Source: Alteromonas sp. KUL42
Lineage (GTDB): Bacteria; Pseudomonadota; Gammaproteobacteria; Enterobacterales; Alteromonadaceae
Direction of reading: 5' to 3'
Length of the DNA stretch: 64,000 bases
NCBI RefSeq assembly: GCF_006538325.1
Contig: NZ_BJKK01000018.1
Location: 1-64,000, forward strand
Shown here in pieces: positions 1 through 9,588 of this stretch (the first letter of the stretch is position 1; every line of letters begins with the position of its first letter). The position numbers and the translations under genes were made by a program. Under the pieces are notes generated by a model. That model worked only from the letters and a program-made list of their open reading frames with translations. It was not told the origin of the DNA and made no database searches.

Positions 1-60
1 GATTGAGGTGGTTTTTTGTTACTAAACAATTATGTGGTGCTTACACTACTAGCCTAGCTC

Positions 61-2205
61 TTACGAGCCCTGCCCCGCCGCCTGAATAGCCGTTAGAGCA
101 ATAGTAAACACAATATCATCTACCAGCGCACCGCGACTTAGGTCATTCACTGGCTTTTTCATGCCCTGTAACATAGGCCCAATACAAACTAGATCAAAGC
201 TACGTTGTACCGCTTTGTAGGTAGTGTTACCAGTGTTAAGGTCTGGAAAAACGAATACATTGGCTTTACCCGCTACTGGGCTATTTGGTGCTTTACTTCT
301 GCCCACGCTTTCAATTGCGGCAGCATCATATTGAAGTGGGCCATCAATGAGGAGATCAGGGCGAAGTGCTTGCGCAATTTTGGTTGCTTCACGCACTTTC
401 TCTACATCGCTGCCGGCACCCGAAGAGCCCGTGCTGTAGCTAATCATGGCAACACGAGGCTCAATACCAAACATTTGTGCAGAGGTTGCTGATTGAATAG
501 CAATATCCGCAAGTTGTTTCGCATCTGGGTCGGGGTTGATTGCACAGTCGCCATATACCAATACTTGATCAGGTAATAACATGAAGAACACAGAAGAGAC
601 TAACGACGCATTATCTGCGGTTTTAATTAACTGTAGCGCAGGTCTTATTGTATTAGCCGTCGTATTCACTGCACCTGAAACCAAACCGTCAACATGATTT
701 TGCTGAAGCATTATAGTTCCAAGGGTCACGTTGTCTTCAAGTAGTTCCCTTGCCACCACATCGTTAACCCCTTTGTGCCCCCGAAGGGTCACCAATGCAT
801 CGACATAGTCGTTTTTAATATCCTTAGGTGAAAGTATCTCTACACCCTCACCTAAAACGACACCTTGCTGCTCGGCAATACGACGGATTTCGGTTTCATC
901 ACCAAGTAACACAGGGCGAGCTAACCCACGATTGGCACAAATAGATGCGGCCACCACAGTACGTGGCTCGTTACCTTCCGGTAAAACAATGCGCTTGTTA
1001 ACTTGTCTAGCTCGGTTAATAAGGTAATAACGAAAAGCGGATGGCGACAATTTCTTTTGACGAGACACTTTGTCAGTAAGTGAGTTAACCCAGCGAGCAT
1101 CCAAACTCTCAGCTGCATGTACCATCACTTTTTCTATGCGTTGACTATCATCAACAGGCACCTCTTGGTTAAAAGCATGCAGATTCTGTGCGGTTTGCCA
1201 CGTGTTGCTATTCACCAATAGAACAGGTAACCCTGTTTCCATGGCTTGGCTGCATAGTGCCATTATGCTTTCATCAGGGGTGTATCCCCCTGTTAACAGT
1301 AATGCCCCTAACTTAGTACCGTTTAAGGCAGCCAAGCAACAAGAGACAAATACATCACTGCGGTCGCCCGACATTACTAACAACGCACCCGGCTTTAGGG
1401 TATGCGTCATGTTGTGTATTTCTCTTGCGCAGAATGTCACACTGCTTAAACGTCTTACGGCCAAATCACCTTCATTCAATAAGGCAGCATTCAAGTGCTT
1501 TGCCACGTCCGTAGCACGCGGCGAGACCAAGTCAGCGCTCCAATCAATGGTGCCCAGTAAATTCAAGCCTCTTTTAAAAATAGGCAAATTGCGAAGTTCA
1601 TCGGTTCGCACTTCGTCATGTTCAGGCGACTCAATGGCTCCAATATCGGCACGTAATCTACCGTGTTCATCAAAAGGCGCATTTACTTTATTGAAGATAC
1701 AACCCACTACTTTTTGACTTTTATGTCCACCGTAGGTATCGACCACAATTTCAAGTCGATGATTTAAATCGGTGATTGAATCGTTACCAGGTACAGCAAC
1801 AAACACAATATCAGCGTCTAATGCGCGACTTATCTCTAGATTCAACCTTTCAGCATAAGGGTGGTGTCTAGTCGTCACCAAACCTTCGATAACGGTTACC
1901 GCTTCTTGCTCACTGTTTTTCTCAAAGCGCTCGATAATTTCTTCTAGTAATTCATCCATGCTGTCATGGCTTATCATGCGTTCTACATAGCTAAGGTTAA
2001 ACGGCGTAATCGGCGTTACGCTGGCGTGATGCGCGATAATAGCTGTGGAACGCTCTTCACCAGTGTCGCCCTTACGAGGTTGTGCCACCGGTTTGAAAAA
2101 ATTGAGTTTAATGCCCTGCTCTTCTATAGCGCGAACAAGGCCCATGCTGACCGTTGTAAGTCCAACACTGGTACCTACTGGGATCAACATTATTTTGCGA
2201 GACAT
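61..2205 (-). CDS. pta: Phosphate acetyltransferase
   Basis: Converts acetyl-CoA and phosphate to acetyl phosphate and CoA, and the reverse, in the cytoplasm. At 714 residues it has the length of the long enterobacterial Pta. The N-terminal third is a BioD-like P-loop domain (begins [20 protein letters not shown]), followed by a DRTGG-type middle domain and the catalytic PTA_PTB domain from about residue 390, which contains [13 protein letters not shown] and the [10 protein letters not shown] segment. It lies 45 bases downstream of ackA on the same strand, the usual ackA-pta order, and the two are probably co-transcribed. Family assignment is secure; physiological direction depends on growth conditions and cannot be read from sequence. 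Confidence 0.97.
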   Translation of the reverse strand: MSRKIMLIPVGTSVGLTTVSMGLVRAIEEQGIKLNFFKPVAQPRKGDTGEERSTAIIAHHASVTPITPFNLSYVERMISHDSMDELLEEIIERFEKNSEQEAVTVIEGLVTTRHHPYAERLNLEISRALDADIVFVAVPGNDSITDLNHRLEIVVDTYGGHKSQKVVGCIFNKVNAPFDEHGRLRADIGAIESPEHDEVRTDELRNLPIFKRGLNLLGTIDWSADLVSPRATDVAKHLNAALLNEGDLAVRRLSSVTFCAREIHNMTHTLKPGALLVMSGDRSDVFVSCCLAALNGTKLGALLLTGGYTPDESIMALCSQAMETGLPVLLVNSNTWQTAQNLHAFNQEVPVDDSQRIEKVMVHAAESLDARWVNSLTDKVSRQKKLSPSAFRYYLINRARQVNKRIVLPEGNEPRTVVAASICANRGLARPVLLGDETEIRRIAEQQGVVLGEGVEILSPKDIKNDYVDALVTLRGHKGVNDVVARELLEDNVTLGTIMLQQNHVDGLVSGAVNTTANTIRPALQLIKTADNASLVSSVFFMLLPDQVLVYGDCAINPDPDAKQLADIAIQSATSAQMFGIEPRVAMISYSTGSSGAGSDVEKVREATKIAQALRPDLLIDGPLQYDAAAIESVGRSKAPNSPVAGKANVFVFPDLNTGNTTYKAVQRSFDLVCIGPMLQGMKKPVNDLSRGALVDDIVFTIALTAIQAAGQGS

Positions 2206-2250
2206 AATTACTCCTGATTTACAGATAATGTACTAGAGCTTGTTTATCAA

Positions 2251-3432
2251 TTAAGAAAACGTGGCAGCTTCAGCGGCAATCACCCATTCCTCGTTTGTTG
2301 GCACAACAAACACTGCTGTTGAAGAATCTGAAGTCGATATTTCACCACCTTGACCAAACCGCGCATCAAGGTTTTTCTGCTCATCTAATGCAATACCGAA
2401 ATGTTTGAAATACCCAATTGTTGTACTTCGAATAAGCGAAGAATTTTCTCCAATTCCCCCAGTAAACACTATGGCATCAAGACTTGGAACACAAACCATG
2501 TAGCCCGAAATGTACTTGGCCAATCGGTAACAGAAAATCTCAATCGCAAGTAACGCACCCTCATGGCCATTATTCGCAGCGTCTTCTAACGTTCTACAGT
2601 CGTTGCTCAACTCAGAAATACCAAGTAGTCCAGAGGCTTTGTTTAGCAAAGCTGCAATTTCATCTGCGGTTTTCCCTAACTGCTTTTGCAATATTGTGGG
2701 CAAGCTCGGGTCTAGATCACCGCAGCGAGTTCCCATTACAAGCCCTTCAAGGGGCGTAAAACCTAAACTGGTATCTACTGCCTTACCTTGTTCAATTGCA
2801 GAAACACTGCAGCCATTGCCAAGGTGTGCACTTATAATACTTGTTTCTTGCACTGACTTTTGAAGCAGTTTAGCCATACTGTCTAAGATAAACTTGTGGC
2901 TGGTACCATGAAATCCGTAGCGTCGAATACCGTGAGACTTGTAAAGCTCCATAGGCAATGCATACATGAATGCCTTTTGGGGCATACTTTGAAAAAATGA
3001 CGTATCGAAAACAGCGACGTGTGGAAGTTCAGGATAGGCTTTTTGCGCGGTTACAATGCCTTTTAAATTGGCCATATTATGAAGTGGTGCCATTACAGCG
3101 TATTTCTCAATAGCCTCTAACACACTGTTATCGACCAATGCAGCTTGTTTAAACTTCTCTCCACCATGCACCACGCGATGGCCTATCGCGATAGGTTTTA
3201 CACCAGTTTTATCAATAACTTGCTGAATAACATTTAACGCTTGTGCATGGTCAGCTTGAGCCGGTAGTTCCCTCTGTACTTTTTCCCCATTGAGCTTATA
3301 CGATAAACGCGCATCGTTATTACCCAAGTTTTCTGCTAATCCAGACAGGCCCGCTTCACCGTTCTCAGCATTGATAATGGCAAACTTAACTGAAGAGCTG
3401 CCGCAATTTAAAACAATAACGTCTTTATTCAT
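2251..3432 (-). CDS. ackA: Acetate kinase
   Basis: Interconverts acetyl phosphate plus ADP with acetate plus ATP, partnering Pta. It has 393 residues, near the usual 400. Family signatures are visible: the N-terminal VLNCGSSSVKFA phosphate-binding segment, HRVVHGGEKF, AVFDTSFFQSMP, YGFHGTSHK, the HLGNGCS adenine-site loop, and VFTGGIGENS near the C-terminus. It is the first gene of the ackA-pta pair and is divergent from the small heat-shock gene ibpA across about 350 bases. Nothing unusual is seen. Confidence 0.97.
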   Translation of the reverse strand: MNKDVIVLNCGSSSVKFAIINAENGEAGLSGLAENLGNNDARLSYKLNGEKVQRELPAQADHAQALNVIQQVIDKTGVKPIAIGHRVVHGGEKFKQAALVDNSVLEAIEKYAVMAPLHNMANLKGIVTAQKAYPELPHVAVFDTSFFQSMPQKAFMYALPMELYKSHGIRRYGFHGTSHKFILDSMAKLLQKSVQETSIISAHLGNGCSVSAIEQGKAVDTSLGFTPLEGLVMGTRCGDLDPSLPTILQKQLGKTADEIAALLNKASGLLGISELSNDCRTLEDAANNGHEGALLAIEIFCYRLAKYISGYMVCVPSLDAIVFTGGIGENSSLIRSTTIGYFKHFGIALDEQKNLDARFGQGGEISTSDSSTAVFVVPTNEEWVIAAEAATFS

Positions 3433-3658
3433 ATGGCGTTTTTTTAAAATGAGGTATGGGTGTAAGAAAAATTAAATTGTAGCATTTATAAACAAGCAGG
3501 TTGGTTAACGTTATGCTAATTCTTTTACAAAAATTTTGCACAGTGCTGTTCCAAAAACTATTCAACGCTTAAAAGCAAAAAACCAACAAAAAATAGAACC
3601 ATAAATATCAATTACTTAAAACAAAATAAGTGATTACTAGAAATTTTTTACTTTTTTA
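3433..3658. other. AT-rich intergenic region ackA/ibpA
   Basis: This is the ackA-proximal part of the 351-base gap between divergent ackA and ibpA. It is very A+T-rich, with runs of A and T, and no open frame of note. The ackA promoter must lie here on the minus strand, but I could not pick convincing -35/-10 boxes. The ibpA-proximal part is described separately (sigma-32 promoter and RNA thermometer). Confidence 0.5.
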
Positions 3659-3686
3659 CTTGAAAAGAATTTGCCCGTTCCCATAT
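3659..3686 (+). promoter_or_regulatory. Sigma-32 promoter of ibpA
   Basis: CTTGAAA at 3659-3665 and CCCATAT at 3680-3686 are separated by 14 bases. This closely matches the heat-shock sigma-32 consensus CTTGAAA / CCCCATNT. It faces the small heat-shock gene and predicts a 5' UTR of about 90 bases, long enough to hold the thermometer described next. Confidence 0.8.
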
Positions 3687-3689
3687 TTA

Positions 3690-3780
3690 TTTTGTCGGCG
3701 CTGAAAGGTCAGGTCGACAAAACCGCCGCCGAATTATCGGGGCATTTAAATTTAACATATTGCTTTATTTTAAGGATATG
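3690..3780 (+). promoter_or_regulatory. ROSE-like RNA thermometer in the ibpA 5' UTR
   Basis: Two stems are visible. The first is an exact inverted repeat, TTTTGTCG (3690-3697) with CGACAAAA (3715-3722). The second sequesters the ribosome site: AUAUU-G-CU (3757-3764) pairs with AGGAUAU (3773-3779), leaving G3762 bulged opposite the Shine-Dalgarno bases. A UUGCU segment facing AGGA with a bulged or syn G is the hallmark of ROSE elements upstream of proteobacterial small heat-shock genes. Melting at heat-shock temperature would free AAGGA for the ATG at 3784. The pairing is seen in sequence; the temperature response is inferred. Confidence 0.7.
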
Positions 3781-3783
3781 ACT

Positions 3784-4233
3784 ATGCGTACTATCGATCT
3801 ATCTCCACTTTACCGTTCATTCATTGGTTCAGACCACTTGGCTTCATTAGTCGACGCCGCTTCTCGCGCTGAAAAACAAAGTACTTACCCTCCATACAAT
3901 ATCGAGCTATTAGGTGATGATAAGTACAGAGTTACTATGGCGATTGCAGGGTTTAGTAAAGATGACGTGTCTATTCAAGTTGAAGACAACACGCTTACCA
4001 TTACCGGCACAAGAAAGACTGAAGACAAAGAAAACCAAGAGCGTAAGTTCCTTCACAAAGGTATCTCCGAACGTAACTTCGAACGCAAGTTTCAACTAGG
4101 TGACCATGTAAAAGTATTGGCAGCTGATATGGAAAATGGGTTATTGCATATCGATATGGAGCGAGTCATTCCTGAAGCCAAGAAACCTCGTCAAATTGAA
4201 ATCGGTTCTCGCTTGATAGAGAACGAAAAATAA
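3784..4233 (+). CDS. ibpA: Small heat-shock protein, IbpA/Hsp20 family
   Basis: ATP-independent holdase of the alpha-crystallin family that binds aggregating proteins and hands them to DnaK/ClpB. The protein has 149 residues from this start. The N-terminus MRTIDLSPLYRSFIGSDHL matches the IbpA pattern (MRNFDLSPLYRS in E. coli). The alpha-crystallin domain runs from about residue 35 to 130, with YRVTMAIAGF and ENGLLHIDMER. The frame is open further upstream (TTG at 3760, ATG at 3778), but AAGGA at 3772-3776 is 7 bases before this ATG and the family N-terminus begins here. The gene appears monocistronic, with its own terminator. Confidence 0.93.
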   Translation: MRTIDLSPLYRSFIGSDHLASLVDAASRAEKQSTYPPYNIELLGDDKYRVTMAIAGFSKDDVSIQVEDNTLTITGTRKTEDKENQERKFLHKGISERNFERKFQLGDHVKVLAADMENGLLHIDMERVIPEAKKPRQIEIGSRLIENEK

Positions 4234-4268
4234 ATAGTAAATGTTTCTTGGAATGTTTCCCAACTTTT

Positions 4269-4294
4269 GCGGCGCCTAACGGCGCCGCTTTTTT
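4269..4294 (+). terminator. Intrinsic terminator after ibpA
   Basis: GCGGCGCC (4269-4276), loop TAAC, then GGCGCCGC (4281-4288) followed by TTTTTT. This is a perfect 8-bp G+C stem. It also lies just past the stop codon of the convergent peroxidase gene, but the opposite strand lacks an equally good U tract. Confidence 0.9.
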
Positions 4295-4296
4295 AG

Positions 4297-5718
4297 TTAG
4301 TCTGCACAGTTCAAGTCAAGTTTAGACTGCTCATCTGCTACAGGGAAACACGCGCCAGTTGGTGTGGCTGTTGGTACGTATCTGTGTAAGTCAGCGTCAT
4401 ATAGACCTTCTTCAATAAAAGCAACCAAATCATCAACTTCTTCATCGGTTAAACCTAACGGTACGAAACGCGTATCTAGCACATCAGCAGACAAACGTTT
4501 TTGCGATACAGCTGCATTTTTATACATTACAACCTGGCGTACACTACTAAAACTTCCGCCATGTCCAAATACATTCGTATCTTTCAAGTTATACAACTGA
4601 GGAACTTTAAATTTAAAGTCATCATCAGGGTTACCTGTAAATCCACCACGTCCTTTAGAATCATTAACTGTCACAATGCCGGTTACATGTGGGTCTGACG
4701 TATCTAAATCAGCAAAACCCAGTGCCATAAACATTTCATCGCTGCTCGCTCCAACATTTGAGCTTAGTGCTGGCCCTGCATGACAACTTACACAATTCGC
4801 TTTGCCAAAGAACAACAGCGCACCACGTTTTTCTTGATCAGTCATGGCTGCATCGTCACCTGCTAACCAACGCTGAAAAGGCGCTTCATTAGCAAGCACC
4901 GTACGCTCATACGCAGCCATCGCTAACCCAGCCTCTTCTAGGTAGTCATAACTGCCTTCTGGAAATGCGGCTTCAAACAACATTTGGTATTCAGCGTTAT
5001 TTTGCAGAACAGAACCATCAAATGTATTCATTCTATGTACTTTTGTGCCCGCTACTGCTTGGGTTTCAAGACCGGCGAAGCCCCTCAAATTTTCAAATTT
5101 TGGGGTACCTTCAGGTGCTAGAACATTTTCAGCGAGCCCCGAGTTAACTTTACCCCCTTCAGCGTTACCAAATTGTCCATTCCACAACATGACTTCTTGA
5201 TACGCTGTATTGAGGATGCTTGGCGACGCGAAAGGCTGAACATCAGGTTTCATGGTAGGGTCTGTACTTTGACCATCAAAATTTGGCATCAGCACACGTG
5301 CTTCACCTGCAACACCAAAACCGCTACCGCCTTCACCAATACCTTGTACAACACCAGATTTAAAGCCAGCTGCAACATGGTGACAACTTGCACATGACCA
5401 CGTATTTGTCGTTGACCCATTTACTCCAGCTGTTGCCACTTGAGTTTCGTGGAATAACATCATACCAAGGGCAACTTTTTCTGCGGTGATGGGGTTGTTA
5501 GGGTCGGCAGGTATACTTTCGTAATCCGTAGGGTCAGGAAGAAGCAAGGCTTCAGTCCCCCCTTCAACAGAGTCTTCTATTTGACTAACGAGTTGCTCAG
5601 ATAACGTTGGGGGTTCTACAGGGTTAACATCTTCATTGTTGGAATCGCTGTTACATCCAAGTAATGCTAGAAGCAACGCATTGAGTGTAAAAGCTTTGGT
5701 CAAGGCTTGTGGTTTCAC
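4297..5718 (-). CDS. Dihaem cytochrome c peroxidase-like lipoprotein
   Basis: Probable envelope dihaem protein of the bacterial cytochrome c peroxidase/MauG superfamily, 473 residues. A type II signal is visible (hydrophobic stretch ending LLALLGC, lipid-modified Cys 22), followed by an acidic/Pro-rich linker. Two c-type haem sites are present: CASCH (residues 109-113) and CVSCH (309-313). Classical peroxidases reduce H2O2 with electrons from small cytochromes; MauG-like members oxidise other substrates, and the sequence alone does not tell which applies. It is longer than the usual 320-350 residue enzyme. An inverted-repeat element lies 38 bases upstream of the start. Confidence 0.85.
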   Translation of the reverse strand: MKPQALTKAFTLNALLLALLGCNSDSNNEDVNPVEPPTLSEQLVSQIEDSVEGGTEALLLPDPTDYESIPADPNNPITAEKVALGMMLFHETQVATAGVNGSTTNTWSCASCHHVAAGFKSGVVQGIGEGGSGFGVAGEARVLMPNFDGQSTDPTMKPDVQPFASPSILNTAYQEVMLWNGQFGNAEGGKVNSGLAENVLAPEGTPKFENLRGFAGLETQAVAGTKVHRMNTFDGSVLQNNAEYQMLFEAAFPEGSYDYLEEAGLAMAAYERTVLANEAPFQRWLAGDDAAMTDQEKRGALLFFGKANCVSCHAGPALSSNVGASSDEMFMALGFADLDTSDPHVTGIVTVNDSKGRGGFTGNPDDDFKFKVPQLYNLKDTNVFGHGGSFSSVRQVVMYKNAAVSQKRLSADVLDTRFVPLGLTDEEVDDLVAFIEEGLYDADLHRYVPTATPTGACFPVADEQSKLDLNCAD

Positions 5719-5756
5719 GGTCTTATCTCTATTAAAAAACTATTAGAATTATTTTT

Positions 5757-5810
5757 TAGAGCGTGTTGACCTTTGCTACAAAAACGTACCGCAAAGGTCA
5801 ACGCGCTCTA
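5757..5810. repeat. Inverted-repeat element, copy 1 (complete)
   Basis: Left arm TAGAGCGTGTTGACCTTTGC (5757-5776) and right arm 5791-5810 are reverse complements at 19 of 20 positions, around a 14-base loop (5777-5790) in which TAC...GTA can extend the stem. The same arm sequence recurs near 26.06 and 27.12 kb, so this is a dispersed family and not only a terminator. It sits in the gap between the peroxidase and Nudix genes. It has no coding capacity, so it is REP/MITE-like in form. Confidence 0.85.
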
Positions 5811-5997
5811 GTTGAAGTATAAAGTTTACGGAAGAGACGGCTCAGCACTTCCATTGCAACAGCGGCTTAGACAACGCTAACGCTTCATACATTAACTTTT
5901 TTTAACTTAACGTTAAGTGTAAAGTGTAGCGTAAGTAAAAGAGGTTCACCAGTTCCTTGTGTTTAAATTTCATTCAACACGTTTACCACTGAGTATA

Positions 5998-6543
5998 CTA
6001 AATAATACCTTTTAGCGTAGCGAGTCCAAACGCATTACAGGTTGCGGCATCTTTAATAACGCCATCTAGTATCATCTGGCGAAGTGTGGTTAAGGACATA
6101 GGAACAATTCGAAGATCTTCTTCTTCCACATCCAGTTTTTGCTCGCCTTGGGTGAGCCCTTTAGCAACGTAAATATGATAACCTTGGTTGCAAAAGCCAT
6201 AAGCAAGATATTGAAAACCTACGTAAATCATTTCGTTGGCGGTTAGCCCAGTTTCTTCTTTTAGTTCGCCTGCCGCCAATACTGCTGGATCTGCATCAGG
6301 GTTGGTTTCCCATGCGCCTTGTGGAAACTCTAATTGCCGTTCTTTAATGGTGTAGCGATATTGCTCAACCATATAAACCGTGTCATTTTGAATAGGTAAA
6401 ATAATCGCGAAATCTGGCTTTTCTACAACGCCATATATTCCTTCAGCGCCGCTTTTCCTTTTAATCTTATCTTCTCTAACTGTCAGCCACTTGTTTTGAT
6501 AAACCACTTTTGAATCAAGAGTTTTAATATCTGCCATAAACAT
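5998..6543 (-). CDS. Nudix hydrolase, ADP-ribose pyrophosphatase-like
   Basis: Predicted cytoplasmic Nudix pyrophosphatase of 181 residues, closest in pattern to the NudF/ADP-sugar group, which cleaves ADP-ribose or related nucleotide diphosphate sugars. The Nudix box is visible around residues 77-101: GAWETNP, then AAGELKEETGL. The usual Arg of the REXXEE core is Gly here (GELKEE), while the metal-binding glutamates remain. The segment EKPDFAIILP...VEQYRYTIKERQLEFPQGAWE is typical of the group. An in-frame Met at residue 3 (6537) is an alternative start. Substrate is not determinable from sequence. Confidence 0.85.
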   Translation of the reverse strand: MFMADIKTLDSKVVYQNKWLTVREDKIKRKSGAEGIYGVVEKPDFAIILPIQNDTVYMVEQYRYTIKERQLEFPQGAWETNPDADPAVLAAGELKEETGLTANEMIYVGFQYLAYGFCNQGYHIYVAKGLTQGEQKLDVEEEDLRIVPMSLTTLRQMILDGVIKDAATCNAFGLATLKGII

Positions 6544-6650
6544 TAGTCCATTAAATTAGTACCTGCGCACCATTAGAGCATGCTCACCTAAACGTTACAC
6601 TCTTTTCTTTAATCTCAAATCTTATGTAGATTTTTTATGGTGAGCGGCGC

Positions 6651-8636
6651 TTAATCAGCCTTAAACCCGTCAATTGTTCTTTGCAACACTTCATTATTAA
6701 GCTTCATTTCACCTGACAATGTTGAAAGCTTCTGTGCAATAGACACCTCATGTTTGGCGGCATCTTCCACTGTTGTTAACTCTTTTGATATCGTTTCCGT
6801 TGTTACTGATTGCTGCTCTGCTGCGGAAGACATGTTATTCGCCATATCCTCTACACGACTCGCCGCTTCTTTTACTTTCTGTGCCGTTTCTCGTCCCTCA
6901 ACAGTGCTTTCCATTGAGTTTGTAATTGATTCAACATTTTTATTGATATCATTAACCACTACAACGCTTGCATCCCGTAAACTTGCTAACAAGCTGGATA
7001 TTTTATCCGAAGATTCACGGCTACTTTGTGCCAGCTTGCGCACTTCATCAGCAACTACCGCAAACCCTCTGCCATGTTCACCGGCACGTGCCGCTTCAAT
7101 TGCCGCGTTTAGTGCCAACAAATTAGTTTGGTCAGACAGTGTATTGATGGTCTCCAAAATTGAACCAATTTCGGTGACCTTTGCTTCCATGTCAGCGGCA
7201 TTTTTTTGTACACCTTTAATATCAACTGACAGCACTTCCATTCGATTACGTATTTTTTCGTTAGCTTGAAGTGCAAAGTTTGCCAATTCGTCTAATTGCT
7301 TACTTGCACTTAACGTATCTAAGCTTGAACGTGCAATCTCTCGACTAGTCGCGGCCATTTCTTCAACAGAAGAAGCCATATTAGTGGTTAGCTGCTGGGT
7401 ATTCCCCGCATCTTTTAACATTTGAGAGCTTGATACTTCCAATTGCCCTGACAAACGTGAACTTGCTGCAATCGACTCACCAAGTCCTCTTACTAAATCT
7501 CTTAGTGCCAATATCGTTGTATTTACCGAGCGTGAAATTTCACCTAACTCGTTTCTTTCGCTCATCGACACATCAATGGTCAAATCACCTTGCTCAGCAA
7601 TTTTGTCCAAATTAGCAACAAGCAATCCAAGCTGTTTGGTTATTACCGTAATCAGCGCTTTGTAAATCAAGCCGATAAAAACAGCCATAAACAACATAAC
7701 GGAAATGATCACCACTAACGATTGATAGGTATCTTGAACCCTTTCATCTGTATTAACTTTTACATTATCGACAATATTGCCAAGAATGCCCGCCACCTGA
7801 CCAATTTGCTCTGTGGCCATTGCAAACCATTCACTACTTGAGGGTAAAGTAGTGAAGTCAGGCGAATCTGAAACTGCTTTTTCTGCAATATCTTCCACAT
7901 TCTTAAAACTCGTTTGTTGGGAAATAGCCTGGTATTCGCTAAGAAGATGACCACTTAAACTCAATAAGAGTCTTTGTGAAAGATAACTTAATTCAAGGCT
8001 ATAGCTGCTCACTTCATCACGTAAACTATTATTAATTTCTCTTTTAGAAAATACTGCGTTTAGTTTGCCCCTCCGCTTTCCTAAGCTCTCTTTCATTTGC
8101 GCAAGCAGTAATGCTTGGCTCAGCATGCGTGTAGCTTCATTTTCAGAAAGCAACAACACAAACGCATTTGCTGCATCTAGTGCGCGTTTATTCAGCGTAC
8201 TGTAAAAAGTGAATGCTTTAGCACCTTGCAGATTGTCCACGTCTGAGCGTAGACGTGCCTTATTTTTCTCCCAAGACAAAAGGGGTTGTAAGATATCTTG
8301 AATCGGCACTTGCTTCGGCCACTCCTGTGTCATAAGTGCTTTTAAGCTTTTTATTGATTCATCTGCTTTTACTCGTTGCTCTGTGACCTTTTGATGGGCA
8401 TTCGGTGATGGATTCGCTAGGAAACCCGCAGTTAGCCCTCTCTCTACCGCATGATGATGGGCTACCCGTTCTACATGGGCAGTTAATGTAACAAGTTCCT
8501 TGTCTAAGTCTGCTTTATTCATGTAAGCAATGGAATTGCTGATGTCTTTGTAAGCAAGAAACGCTATTGAAAGGAATAGTGCCCCAGTCCCAACCAAGGT
8601 GAGCTGTGCAACGGTAAATCTCTCTACTATTTTCAT
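6651..8636 (-). CDS. Methyl-accepting chemotaxis protein with NIT-type sensor domain
   Basis: Inner-membrane chemoreceptor of 661 residues. A first transmembrane segment lies at about residues 12-30. A large helical periplasmic domain follows, including [13 protein letters not shown], which resembles the conserved ERG...GFL motif of the NIT (nitrate/nitrite-sensing) family. A second transmembrane segment lies near 308-333, then HAMP, then the coiled-coil signalling domain with the hairpin tip [20 protein letters not shown] and [13 protein letters not shown] near 500-540. It would control CheA through CheW. No CheB/CheR-binding pentapeptide is seen at the C-terminus (ends RTIDGFKAD). It is an orphan receptor with no che genes nearby. 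The ligand is unproven. Confidence 0.88.
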   Translation of the reverse strand: MKIVERFTVAQLTLVGTGALFLSIAFLAYKDISNSIAYMNKADLDKELVTLTAHVERVAHHHAVERGLTAGFLANPSPNAHQKVTEQRVKADESIKSLKALMTQEWPKQVPIQDILQPLLSWEKNKARLRSDVDNLQGAKAFTFYSTLNKRALDAANAFVLLLSENEATRMLSQALLLAQMKESLGKRRGKLNAVFSKREINNSLRDEVSSYSLELSYLSQRLLLSLSGHLLSEYQAISQQTSFKNVEDIAEKAVSDSPDFTTLPSSSEWFAMATEQIGQVAGILGNIVDNVKVNTDERVQDTYQSLVVIISVMLFMAVFIGLIYKALITVITKQLGLLVANLDKIAEQGDLTIDVSMSERNELGEISRSVNTTILALRDLVRGLGESIAASSRLSGQLEVSSSQMLKDAGNTQQLTTNMASSVEEMAATSREIARSSLDTLSASKQLDELANFALQANEKIRNRMEVLSVDIKGVQKNAADMEAKVTEIGSILETINTLSDQTNLLALNAAIEAARAGEHGRGFAVVADEVRKLAQSSRESSDKISSLLASLRDASVVVVNDINKNVESITNSMESTVEGRETAQKVKEAASRVEDMANNMSSAAEQQSVTTETISKELTTVEDAAKHEVSIAQKLSTLSGEMKLNNEVLQRTIDGFKAD

Positions 8637-8924
8637 ACCATATACTTCCCTTTATATAATGACATTGAAAGGTTTGTCGCAAGAATCACAGCAACGCTAA
8701 TTTTAGTGCCAAAAATGGCGAATCCCCCTTAACAAAGAGGGAAGGTTTAGCGCTACCAAAATTTTATTTTATAAGACTGAAAATCTATGCGGGCTGTGCT
8801 CGTGTCAAAAAGTACGAAAGACATTCGGCCGTTGAATCAATTTTCACAGAGTCCAACATTTAGTATAGGCGGTTTACAAGAAAGTACAGAAAGTAAAGAA
8901 AGTTATGCTTAATTAGAGCAGATA
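8637..8924. other. Intergenic region upstream of the NIT chemoreceptor
   Basis: No gene is seen. The sequence is A+T-rich with a purine-rich stretch around 8870-8905. I looked for a sigma-28 flagellar promoter on the minus strand and found no adequate TAAA-N15-GCCGATAA match. The greA terminator begins at 8925. Confidence 0.4.
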
Positions 8925-8958
8925 CAAAAAACGCCAGTAACTAAAAGTTAATGGCGTT
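8925..8958 (-). terminator. Intrinsic terminator after greA
   Basis: Read on the minus strand, AACGCCA (8952-8958) pairs with TGGCGTT (8930-8936). An inner TAACT/AGTTA stem lies within, and a run of T follows (complement of the A run 8925-8931). It lies 36 bases beyond the greA stop codon. Confidence 0.85.
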
Positions 8959-8993
8959 CAATAAAAATAAGAACTTCTGTTGAGTTGTACTGA

Positions 8994-9470
8994 TTAGATA
9001 TACTCTACTTCAACAATTTCAACTTCAACAGCACCTGCGGGTGTTTGAATGGTTACCGCGTCGTCTAGCTCTTTACCAATTAACCCGCGCGCAATAGGTG
9101 AATTAACCGAAATAAGGTTGTTCTTAATATCAGCTTCATCATCACCAACAATGCGATAGGTGGTTTCTTCGTTGGTATCGACATTTAAAATGGTAACCGT
9201 TGTGCCAAAAATCACCTTGCCGGTGTTCTCCATTTTAGTTACGTCGATGATTTGCGCGTTTGAAAGTTTACCTTCAATATCTTGAATTCGCCCTTCACAA
9301 AAACTTTGCTGCTCTCGAGCAGCATGGTACTCAGCGTTTTCTTTCAAATCGCCGTGCTCACGCGCTTCCGCTATTGCTTCAATAATACGTGGGCGTGTTT
9401 TGGTTTTAAGCTCGTTTAGTTCGTCGCGCAGCATTTGAGCGCCATGCGCTGTCATTGGATACTGACTCAT
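8994..9470 (-). CDS. greA: Transcription elongation factor GreA
   Basis: Enters the RNA polymerase secondary channel and stimulates cleavage of backtracked transcripts. The protein has 158 residues, exactly the usual length. The coiled-coil N-terminal domain contains [20 protein letters not shown] with the acidic tip residues, followed by the FKBP-like C-terminal domain with [15 protein letters not shown]. The start [18 protein letters not shown] aligns with E. coli GreA (MQAIPMTLRGAEKLREEL). It follows carB on the same strand but is separated from it by a strong terminator. Confidence 0.97.
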   Translation of the reverse strand: MSQYPMTAHGAQMLRDELNELKTKTRPRIIEAIAEAREHGDLKENAEYHAAREQQSFCEGRIQDIEGKLSNAQIIDVTKMENTGKVIFGTTVTILNVDTNEETTYRIVGDDEADIKNNLISVNSPIARGLIGKELDDAVTIQTPAGAVEVEIVEVEYI

Positions 9471-9505
9471 GAATACAGTCTCGCCTAGCTAGTAATTTAA
9501 AACAG

Positions 9506-9533
9506 AAAAGTGCGCCTCAAAGGCGCACTTTTT
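9506..9533. terminator. Intrinsic terminator between carB and greA
   Basis: AAAAGTGCGCCT (9506-9517), loop CAA, then AGGCGCACTTTTT (9521-9533) form a 12-bp perfect stem. On the minus strand it follows carB and precedes greA, so it should end the carAB transcript. Both strands end in a T run. Confidence 0.88.
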
Positions 9534-9588
9534 ATTCGTTCACACAAATGTAATATTGCTAGGATACCTCGTATCTTAGCTTATGTCA

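Noticed and set aside
1966-2236. Plus-strand frames opposite the pta N-terminus
   Set aside because: Overlapping antisense frames in a strongly conserved gene; no domain or ribosome site.
8820-8860. Possible sigma-28 promoter for the NIT chemoreceptor (GCCGAAT on the minus strand)
   Set aside because: No TAAA at the correct 15-base distance.
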